The position numbers were made by a program, and so were the translations under genes. A DNA stretch of 64,000 bases from Raphanus sativus (Eukaryota > Streptophyta > Magnoliopsida > Brassicales > Brassicaceae), in contig NC_079515.1 of NCBI RefSeq assembly GCF_000801105.2, forward strand, positions 30,341,407 to 30,405,406. The letters are read 5' to 3'. Below the pieces are notes generated by a model. It ran no database searches, had not been told where the DNA came from, and saw nothing but the letters and a program-made list of their open reading frames with translations. Below, piece after piece: positions 12,107-21,167 of the stretch. Positions within the stretch are counted from its first letter, which is position 1, and the number at the start of each line of letters is the position of its first letter.

Positions 12107-12700
12107 TCATATATACCATATAATCCATAGGAAAGAATCAGAATCGATTTCCTTCGGAGCCCTCCAAAACAGATAATTTAGATTAGTGTAAATCGAAGAG
12201 GCTGAGAAGATCCCAAGGCGGGAAGGGATTCTTGATAAAACCCATGTTTGTAATATCGTCATGTCGGGGTATTTTAAAGAGTACATGATGTATAGTTTCC
12301 TCTTCCACACCGCATAAGCTATACTGTGAGTCACAATCTATTCCTCTTGTTCTAAGAATCTTTGCTACTGGTAAAATGCTAGATAATGCTTGCCACACGG
12401 AATGCCTTACTTTCGGAGAACACTTAAGTTTCCATGCGAACGCTAATAGTAGTTTAAAGTTGGGGCCGTAAAACTGTATTTTTGGTCCCTTATCTGGATA
12501 TGTTGATTATGTTCGAAATCCCGATTTAACTATGTATTTTCCAGACTCCATAAATATCCATCCATAAGTATTTGTCCTCTCCGTCCTACTTACCGCTAAA
12601 CCACGAATGATTCTGACATCATCAAGATGAAAATATTCATGGAGTATATCCACGCTCTTTTGGAATTGATTTATACCTCTGTGTTCTGTATTTAAATGGT
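12107..12700 (-). pseudogene. LINE ORF2 remnant (zf-RVT region)
   Basis: Minus-strand frames contain WQALSSILPVAKILRTRG, then a Cys-containing segment (IDCDSQYSLCGVEEETIHHVLF) and NLNYLFWRAPKE. This is the zinc-binding region after the reverse transcriptase of plant L1-type elements; compare WQIVSGCVAVKKNLKSRG in the intact LINE of this window. Frames are broken, with no RT core and no poly-A tail, so it is an old fragment between ATL and the F-box locus. Boundaries are approximate. Confidence 0.7.
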
Positions 12701-13596
12701 TTTAAAAAATAAATATGAAATTGTGTATGTAAAATTTCGTTAACAAACACCCAAAGTTTAAGACAAAAACCAATCAAAAGTAAAAAAAAAAAAAAAAAAA
12801 GGAGAGTTTCAATAAAAAAGGGAAATACAAAGTTCCTACCCGTTCCATAAGGCTAGCTTACACATTCTCTGCATAGTCTTGAAAGGTGTAAACCCTAAGA
12901 TTTTGAAACTCCTTATTAAATCCTCGGATTTCAGATATTGTCAAAGCTTTCCTGTCGAGGTTGTAGTAGAAAACGTAGAGAGGGTCTGTTACAAAGTACG
13001 CCGACAACACTATATACTACGAGAAAACATGAGGATACTGACAGACAAATTCGTCAGAATGTCGTCGGAATAGGCATATTTTGACGAATTTATGACGAAA
13101 CCGTCCGTCGATATCATTTCGTCGGTATTTTCAATTTCGTCGGAATTTCGTCAGACATACCGATGAACTTCTGACGAATACCGAGAAACCATATACTGAC
13201 GAACTTGCGACCACATTCCGAGAGCATTTTCGACAACATGTTTCATCGGAAATCAGAACGAACCGACGAACCATGTCCTCGGAAAATACCGACGACACTT
13301 GGTTCGTCAGAAAATACTGACGGACTAAATCCTCGGAAAGTACCGACGAACTTGGAACTGATCGAAGGAAATGTCGTCGGTATTTTCAATTAAATAAATA
13401 ATTAAATTTTTCATTTTTAAATTATTTTTATTAGAATTAAATTTTGCAATTTAAAAAAAATTAATTAAAACAAATCTGAAAGTGAAAATTAATAATTGTA
13501 GAGTTTAAATTCATACAAACCGAAATAGAAAAAAAACATTTAGAAAATTTTAAAATTCAGAAAAAAACTAAGAACTGATCGAAGGAAACAAACGGT

Positions 13597-14156
13597 TTAG
13601 CTTCTCCATGATCTCTGCGTGGTCTTCTTTTGCGATGCCAGCTCAGCAAGGATGGTTTGGTTCTCGGTAAGGATAGTGGCGTTCTGCTGCTCCAATGCCA
13701 CAATCCGTTCATCTTTGTCATGCAGCTCCTCGAGAATCATGGGATCGGCATACGGAGCTTGCGAAGAAGATGTCGGATACGAAGAAGCACGGCGGGCCAG
13801 CCCAACTAAACGGTCTCCTTTCCTTTTAGGAACGGCCTACAAAAATATTTAAAGTTAGTATATAAACTACCTTATAAAATAAACTTATTAATTTTGAAAT
13901 TTACCTTTTCAACCATCTCATTGATTTACAATCGAGACAAGTTGGTTGACGCTCCTGTAGAATCGCCGTCATCAGAGAGAGGCTGAGACTGAGACTGAGA
14001 TGCTATTTCAGTTTCCATCATCTCAACGACACCTTTGATGACAACGTCTTGGATTTGACCCGTCTTCTTGTTAGTGTGAGCCACCTTGATGAGTTGGAGA
14101 TTATCAACGGGATTACCCTCATTTGCTTCGATCAAAAAACCGCCATTATTAGACAT
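13597..14156 (-). pseudogene. Remnant of a CACTA-encoded plant transposase-like gene
   Basis: Two pieces joined by a GT-AG intron: 13905-14156 and 13597-13836. The first begins MSNNGGFLIEANEGNPVDN and includes LIKVAHTNKKTGQIQDVV, a pattern seen in the Ptta/En/Spm plant transposase family. The second reads PKRKGDRLVGLARRASSYPT and ends in a Gln/Glu-rich coiled-coil-like part. An in-frame TAA at about codon 77 (after STNLSRL) precedes INEMVEK, consistent with a C-to-T change from CAA. The N-terminal body of the protein is missing. Confidence 0.7.
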
Positions 14157-14338
14157 GATTTATACATATATATGTATAAAAAATTATAAAATATTAAAAA
14201 TTTATATATATATATGTATAAGAATTATAAAATATTAAAATTTTATATATATATATATATGTATAAAATTATAAAAAATTCTTAAATTTTTTATTATACA
14301 TGATTTATACATATATATGTATAAAACTTTATAAAATA

Positions 14339-14388
<50 letters not shown>

Positions 14389-15084
14389 ATAAAAATTATA
14401 AAGAATTCTATATATACTGTAAACTTGAAAAACGTTTTGAAAAAATCATAAAAACGTTTTTAAAAATCATATACACGTTTTTAAAAATCAAAAAACTTTT
14501 TAAAAAATCAAAAAACGTTTTAAAACTTGAAAAAACGTTTTGAATTTTAACCAAAACACCAAAAAAATCCAAAAAAAAATAAACAACAAACCAAACAACA
14601 ATCCAAACATATATATCCTAAACTATCCATTCAATCCTAGAATTTACAATCAAACAACCTAAAATTCAGGTTTACAATCAAACAACCTAAAATCTAAAAA
14701 CCAAAACCCTAAAAACTTGAGATTAGATGAGGAGGGGATGGTTCTTACATGATTAGGGGTTTGGAGAAGAGATATGAGGATGAGGAGGTGATTCGCCGGA
14801 GAAGGGAGCTCGAGTTTGGCCGGAATCGCCGTCAGAAGGAGAGGAATCGCGGAGAGGTTTGAGAGAGAGGCGGTGATAACGAAGAAGAAGAAGAAGAAGG
14901 GTTTTTATATTTAATGATTCTGACGGACGAAGTTCGTCAGTATTCCGTCAGAATCATTAAATATATACGAAAAGGCGGTTCGTGAAAATTTTCACGCGGT
15001 TTGGTTTTCCCGGGGAAATTAGAATACCGACGGATATATTGTCCGTCAGTATTTTTCGACGGAATACTGACGACCCATTCTGAC

Positions 15085-15960
15085 GGAATTCCGACGACTT
15101 AGTGTTTAGGGGTTGGTTTCAAGTTTTTAAATGTAAAATCCAGTCTTTGATAAGAAATATAGTATTTGCATAAAGATTTAACAATAAATATATTTTTATA
15201 ACATGATTTAACACAACAACATTTTTTTGTAGTGTAAGATTATAAATATGATTGTATAAGTATATGAATGTTAAGATGAGATGTTGTGAAAACAATGATA
15301 TGCATACATAAATATTTAAATGAGTTGTTATATTTGAACGGTTGCGATCTAATACTATACTAAAGACTTATTATGTGTTATTTTCATACTTTTGGCATAT
15401 AAATTTGTAGATTTTTATGTTTAAAATTTTGTAGAAACACATGTCCTCGGTAATCCGTCAGAAAATACCGACGACATTCTGACGGACTGGACATGTCCGT
15501 CGGAATGTCGTCGGTATTTTCTGACGGATTACCGAGGACATATCGAAAATTCAATGAAACCATATGTCCTCGGTAATCCGTCAGAAAATTCTGACGGAAT
15601 TCCGACGACTTAGTGTTTAGGGGTTGGTTTCAAGTTTCTAAATGCAAAATCCAAATCTTTGATAAGAAATATAGTATTTGCATAAAGATTTAACAATAAA
15701 TATATTTTTATAACATGATTTAACACAACAACATTTTTTGTAGTGTAAGATTATAAATATGATTGTATAAGTATATGAATGTTAAGATGAGATGTTGTGA
15801 AAACAATGATATGCATACATAAATATTTAAATGAGTTGTTATATTTGAACGGTTGTGATCTAATACTATACTAAAGACTTATCATGTGTTATTTTCATAC
15901 TTTTGACATATAAATTTGTAGATTTTCATGTTTGAAATTTTGTAGAAACACATGTCCTCG
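15085..15960. repeat. ~511-bp direct duplication inside the CACTA element
   Basis: CCGACGACTTAGTGTTTAGG and the following ~340 bases at 15091 recur from 15602 with few changes, including the same internal TTTTTTGTAGTG (about 15220-15232 and 15743-15754) that resembles a CACTA end. The copies meet at the hairpin array near 15441-15600. Confidence 0.85.
15441..15541. repeat. Near-perfect 47-bp inverted repeat (hairpin 1)
   Basis: Arm 15441-15487 and arm 15495-15541 are reverse complements with one mismatch, separated by the 7-base loop TGGACAT. Both arms consist of CACTA subterminal motifs (ATGTCCTCGGTAATCCGTCA and so on). Confidence 0.92.
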
Positions 15961-16013
15961 GTAATCCGTCAGAAAATACTGACGGACTGGACTCTGACGG
16001 ATTACCGAGGACA
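15952..16013. repeat. Short inverted repeat (hairpin 2)
   Basis: ATGTCCTCGGTAATCCGTCA at 15952 pairs with TGACGGATTACCGAGGACAT ending near 16012, around a ~20-base centre. It is a shortened version of hairpin 1. Confidence 0.8.
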
Positions 16014-16036
16014 TATCGAAAATTCAATGAAACCAT

Positions 16037-16137
16037 ATGTCCTCGGTAATCCGTCAGAAAATACTGACGACATTTCGACGGACATGTCCAGTCCGTCAGA
16101 ATGTCGTCAGTATTTTCTGACGGATTACCAAGAACAT
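16037..16137. repeat. 47-bp inverted repeat (hairpin 3)
   Basis: Arms 16037-16083 and 16091-16137 pair with a few mismatches around the loop ATGTCCA-type centre. Same motif family and same arm length as hairpin 1. Confidence 0.85.
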
Positions 16138-17513
16138 ATCAAAACTTTTATGAAATCTTATGTCGTCGGTATTCCGTCAGAATACACCGACGAATTTCCG
16201 ACAACCCCAACGGTTATATATGTTGATCGAAATATCGTCTGTATTCCGTCAGTATATTCTGACGGAATACCGACGAACCATGTTTTATCAGAATGTCGTC
16301 GTAATGTCGTCGAATATACCGACATACCTCTTTTCCTCGGTATTCCGTCAGAATATATTGACGGAATACCGACGACTTCATATTTTTTGTTTTCGTCGGA
16401 AATCGGTCTGAAAGTCGTCAAAAACATCCGACGACTTTTGTGTCCGTCGGAACCGCCGTCGGAATTCCGGGTGTTTTCTTGTAGTGATATCACATGTACC
16501 AGTTATTCCAACAATGTGTAACTCAGTTCTCTCATTTATACTCTTCCACAAAAGAGGCAATTGGTAAGTATGGTTTGACCATATATGTTCCCCAACGTCT
16601 TCTAGAATGAACATCTCAAGATCTCTTTGATACCAACCTGTAAAGCGAACCAGACCTAGTTTACCTTTGTAGTTGATAAAAGTATAAGAAGAATAAGATA
16701 TTGACATGGCTTCATCCATGTCGATAAAGCTGAATATCTCAGACTTAACATCAAATGAAACTACCATAGTCATCCTTGAATCCACGCTGAGTTTAGCTAG
16801 GTAATACAAAACGCCGTTGATGCATATCGTATTATGCAAAGGATAATGAGGTCTGCAAAACTTAATTATCCTCCATAAATCTTCTGCATTCCCTAAGGTC
16901 ATAACTCGATGATCTTGGGGTAAATTGTATACATTAGAGATATACCAGGCCACACACAATACCTTGAACTGTTTTTGAATTGGATCATATCCTCTAAAAT
17001 AGCTTCTTTTATCCATTCCCTTCGTTGACACTTCCGGTAAGGTTAGAGACTCTCCCGTGCTGGGATTACAAATCACCGCCGATCTTGGCCTCTGATCCTG
17101 ACGACAGATCAATCCATTTAAATGGTGATAATCTGTTGATGATTTGGAATTTTTTTGGGGAAATAGGTTTGATGATCGACAATAACAGGAGATGATGTCT
17201 TGTCCCACTTTGGAGTCTGAAGCGATGAGGAGAAGAACAGCTTGTCATCAAGTTGAAAACCGAAAGAAGCCGTGGAAGAGTCAAGGACTTAGTCAGGAAC
17301 AGCTCGGTGAAATCTTGACGACGAAGAATTGAAGACCAGAGTTTAGATACGCAACGAAGTCTAGCTATAGCCTTTGATGAGACTCTCAAGAATATATCGA
17401 TCAGAAGATCAACTGGGAGGTTTGAGTATTCTCTTCCTGGGGTCAAAGATTGTGTGTTGGATCGTTGATCCTCTGAGACGTTCTGCTTCAGTTTTTTCAT
17501 GGCGGGTTAGTTA

Positions 17514-17677
17514 CCTTTAAACCCTAGCTTTTGAACGAAAACGAGGTATCTTTGCTCTTCTTGGACTCAACTTATACTTGCCAAGACTTGAACAACCTTT
17601 AAACCCTAGCTCTTGAACGAAAACGAGGTACCTTTGCTCTTCTTGGACTCAACTTATACTTGCCAAGACTTGAACAA
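17514..17677. repeat. 82-bp tandem duplication upstream of the F-box pseudogene
   Basis: Copies 17514-17595 and 17596-17677 each start CCTTTAAACCCTAGC and end CTTGAACAA, with only two or three differences. It lies immediately 5' of the F-box ATG (17500), so it would duplicate 5' UTR or proximal promoter sequence. Confidence 0.92.
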
Positions 17678-17699
17678 CCTTTTAACTTTTAAGCCCAAA

Positions 17700-18201
17700 A
17701 AGTTAAAATAAAAAACAAACTGGCAAAAGGAAAATACAAGGCTCGTACGAGTACGATCCTTGTTCAAAAAACGAATCAGAAACAGTTATGACTTGTCACA
17801 CACGAAAAACTTTTTAGCCTAAGAGGATGTGTATTCTAAAGTTTGAGATGATTTGATTTGTAACGAGGTTTTGGATGATTTTTGTCAAAACACTCTAGAA
17901 TATCAGCTAAAACTTTTCTAAAAAAATATCACCTAAAACTATGGGCTTGAGTTTTTTTTTTAATTAAGAAACTCCACCTAAACACACTAAAATCAATTGA
18001 GAACTTTAAAACTCTATAACTTAAAATATTTTTAATAACAGTGGATTTCATAGTACTTTATGAAATGTCAAGTTCAATAACAGTGGATTTTAAATGAATT
18101 TTTAAAATTCAAGTTTGAATAACATTGAATTTATCATTTTGATACAAATCACCTAAAACACTCAATTGAATACAACCCCTCTAATAAACTTTTGTTGGGG
18201 G
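17700..18201. other. Spacer upstream of the F-box pseudogene
   Basis: AT-rich; no gene or element recognised apart from the flank of the hAT-like element that starts at 18202. Confidence 0.4.
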
Positions 18202-18893
18202 TAGGGGTGGACAAAAAAACCGAGCCGAACCAATCGAACCGAACCAAAGTCTATTATAAAATAGTTAGGTTAAGATTTTTCCAACCCGAACCAATCGAAC
18301 CGAAACCGATTAAACCAACCAAATTAAACCGAACTCATAACCAATGTGCTTTTGTTATTATTGAATTAAACATAGTAGAAATATACAATATACTAAAATC
18401 ATAAAACTAAATTGTTAACTTTATTAACAATTTTTTTACTTTATATTTATTTTGGTTAATTTTTGTTTGATTGTGTTCTTATAAACTTTTTGTAGTTTGT
18501 TAAGGTTTTTCTTTCAGTTTTATATTAGATTTAGTCTACATAGTTTATTTTTAAGAGGCATTATTAACAATGTTTTTTTAGTTTTCTATTTATTATAATT
18601 AACTTTGATTTGATTTTGTTCTTATAAATGTTTTGTGTTTTTTAAAGTATTTTGTTTCGGTTTTATATTGGATCATAGTTTAGGTTTTCATAGTCGCCAA
18701 TATGATTTTATGAACATGTGTTTGTGTTTTAAACCAAACCAAAGTTAAACCGAACCGAATTCAAACTAAACCGAAACCGATCTAAACCGAAATAAATATG
18801 GTTTATTTTGGTTGGATAAATCACTGAACCGAATTAACCAAACCGAACCAAAGCCAAACCGAACCGATAAAATAATCGAAATACCCATCCCTG
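18202..18893. mobile_element. hAT-like non-autonomous element (copy A)
   Basis: Ends TAGGGGTGGAC and, inverted, CAGGGATGGGT. An 8-bp flanking repeat GTTGGGGG (18194-18201) / GTTAGGGG (18894-18901) has one mismatch, the size made by hAT transposases. The subterminal parts are full of AACCGAACC/CGAACCAATCGAACC repeats; the middle is AT-rich and has no transposase ORF. Confidence 0.75.
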
Positions 18894-18949
18894 GTTAGGG
18901 GAACTTATAAGAAACAAAGCTCTCTTATAAAGTGGCAAGATGTGAAATT

Positions 18950-20278
18950 AGAGACATTTAAGCAAGTCTTTGACCAAAAAAAAGAGACATTTAAGTAAGT
19001 AACTAGATACTGACCCGCCCTAAAAGGGCGGAAATATGTTTTGTTTGGTTTTGTATGTTTTTTGAAATTTAATTTATAAATTTGTGTTTTTGTTATTATA
19101 TATGTATTTTTGTATCAGATCTGTGTTTTATTTTTAATCTTACTTGTGTAATTTTTCTCAAAATGATTAGGCTTCTGATTTTGATAATTGTATTGAAATT
19201 ATTATGTTATATAACTTTATGTTATTAATTTATTATTGAACAAAATTTTACAAAGAAATTGAAAAATCCCTAAAGATAAAATAATAGTTCAAATAAAAAG
19301 AGCATTATAAGCATCTTCAAAGGTAAGATACAAAATTCCATTAACAGTTCGTAAATCTGTGTAGCTGATCGATATTTTTTCTTGTTTAAAAGAAAATGTA
19401 GATAAAATAATTCGTTTGTATTGGAGTTATTTTCATGGTTACTCATTGTGTTCTCTTTGTTACACTATTAATTTTCATCCAATCTTGATATTCCGAAGTT
19501 TGATTTGTCTTCTTTGTTGAAACATTACCAAAATCATCATCTTCATGTGTAGCTTCTTTGTCACCTTTTTCATATCTTTTTCTCCATCTACAGCAGATAT
19601 GAATAAAGAGCGGGTCGAAAGTGACCTGAAATACACGAACTGGAGTTGAAAACTCGAAAATACCTGAAAACTCAAAAATACCCTAAGAACCTATAAATAC
19701 CCAAAAATTTATCCAAAATCAGACCCATAAACCGAGAAGGTACCCATAATTCTATCTGAATATTACCAAATTATATTTTTGGAAAATTTATTTCCATAAA
19801 CCTGAAATACACCTGAAAATCCGAATCCAAAACTTAAAAAAAAAATATAATCGAAAATTAAAAAATTACCCAAATATACCTAATATATACAATAAGTTCT
19901 AGTACTTTGGGAATCTGATCGGATCTCAGATAGGATCTGGATTCGAACCGAGACTTACGGGTCCAAAGAAAAAAGACCCATTATATACTTTAACATAGAC
20001 CCGGACCCGAACCTGTATTTTTAGATTGGTTCGGATCTTGGTGTCTGGGTAAAATACTCAGACCTATTCTAGATCTTGATCCATGCTTGAAACGCAGATA
20101 TAGTGTGGTTTGTATTTTTTTGTCTTTCGGTATATATGTCTGAATTTGATTACTATTTTATTATTAACTTTCCAATCATAAATTTTTGAATACAAATTGA
20201 AGATTTATTTTGAAATATAAATATACTAAATTTTTTAGTTTGTCAAAAATATATTGCAATAGAAACTATAAATAATAT

Positions 20279-20316
<38 letters not shown>

Positions 20317-21117
20317 CACAGTTATGCTAAACTATAACACATACCATAAAACCCATGATAATATCATGTTTTTAGTAAAATAGTCTAAACGTCCTAAATA
20401 TACAATCCCAATGGCCATAATTAATTTGCTTTATATATATACGAATTATAGAAATGAAAATCCTCCGCTGCATTTTATTTTCTGTAGGTTATTTTATGGA
20501 ATGAATGATTTTGTAATTTACATCTAAATATTAGGATGTGCGAATCCCAGAATTAAAGGAAAATGAGAGGTTACAAAATATATAGTTTATTTTCAGTTAG
20601 ATAACATGAAAGATAATGGACTGTTGGATTCGACATGATATCAACTGGTCATGCTGGAGAATTAATAAAATAGATGGGATATACTTTTTCCAATTTACAA
20701 AAGTAAGCATATAGGGAAAACTCTATAAAATTTTCCAAAGTGGCAATGACTTCTATTTTAACTTTATTTTGTGAAACTCTAAAACTAAAATTACCGTTTT
20801 TACAGAACATAGGGACTATTAATATAAGTGTATATAAAATGAACACAATTATTCAGTAGTTACAATTTGAAATAAACGAGGCGCGATTTACGGCGATGTT
20901 TGCGATTACAAAATTCCACGTACAGCCTTCATACCAACGAAAATAATGTAAAAAGTATAATAAATATTCAATAATTTCATCACATCACGGAAATAATTAA
21001 GACGGATGATTTGTCAATGTACCCGGCCACCAAGAATCTCTTAGCGAAAAATTGGTCACCTTTCTTTTTGTCAACCAATAATAATCACAACATTACTTTC
21101 TATTTTTCTAGTTAATT
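18950..21117. other. AT-rich spacer with Helitron end and decayed repeats
   Basis: No gene is seen. It contains a Helitron 3' end (19002), a stretch at about 19610-20095 rich in AAATACCC/GACCCGAACC motifs that may be a decayed relative of the hAT-like elements, and a TA microsatellite at about 20280-20318. Confidence 0.5.
19002..19040 (-). mobile_element. Helitron 3' terminus (minus strand)
   Basis: Read on the minus strand: CCGCCCTTTTAGGGCGG forms a GC-rich hairpin, followed by GTCAGTAT and the terminal CTAGT at 19006-19002, and then a T (plus A at 19001). This matches the hairpin plus CTRRT rule and the A/T insertion site. The element extends rightward; its 5' end was not found. Confidence 0.75.
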
Positions 21118-21129
21118 AACAATCAAGTA
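21118..21129. repeat. Target-site duplication of the LINE, left copy
   Basis: AACAATCAAGTA, repeated exactly at 26921-26932 after the poly-A tail. Confidence 0.9.
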
Positions 21130-21167
21130 CGACGGCGATAGCGATGGCGATGGACTTCTAGGGTTCG

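Larger units (their letters stand above)
13015..16486 (-). mobile_element. CACTA (En/Spm) transposon, defective, inside the F-box pseudogene
   Basis: Ends are imperfect terminal inverted repeats: TACTACGAGAAAACA at 13015 and, on the minus strand from 16486, CACTACAAGAAAACA. Both are flanked by the 3-bp direct repeat ATA (13012-13014 and 16487-16489), as expected for CACTA elements. Subterminal regions are packed with direct and inverted copies of CGTCGGTATT/TCCGTCAG motifs, the usual transposase-binding arrays. Only a remnant of a transposase-like gene remains (13597-14156), so it is a non-autonomous derivative of 3472 bp. An AT microsatellite lies near 14350-14385. Confidence 0.92.
12858..17500 (-). 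pseudogene. F-box/F-box-associated gene, broken by two frameshifts and a CACTA insertion
   Basis: The 5' part starts MKKLKQNVSEDQRSN at 17500 and has an F-box at residues ~25-70 (LPVDLLIDIFLRVSSKAIAR, then LRCVSKLWSSIL). Intact F-box proteins of this type are SCF substrate adaptors. Frame 1 is lost near 17256 (an A run on plus), frame 2 (reading FQLDDKLFFSSS) near 17150-17156 (a T run on plus), and frame 3 then carries the F-box-associated domain (AVICNPSTGESLTLPEV, then FRGYDPIQKQFKVLCV) down to 16490. There a CACTA element (13015-16486) interrupts VGITGTCDI. The frame resumes at 13014 as VLSAYFVTDPLYVFYYNL and ends with TAA at 12858-12860. Both indels are in homopolymers. It is likely dead. 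It resembles F-box genes of the syntenic Arabidopsis region (At1g53790 or At1g53815, from memory). Confidence 0.88.

Noticed and set aside
14340..14400. TA/GT microsatellite in the CACTA element as an origin or regulatory site
   Set aside because: Simple-sequence repeat with no further structure.
13015..16486. CRISPR-like array of short repeats
   Set aside because: Plant nuclear DNA; repeats are direct and inverted subterminal transposon motifs with no regular spacers.
15952..16521. 189-residue ORF across the right part of the CACTA element
   Set aside because: It is built from repeated CGTCGG/TCCGTCAG motifs; the opposite strand is equally open (16158-16493). Repeat structure explains it.
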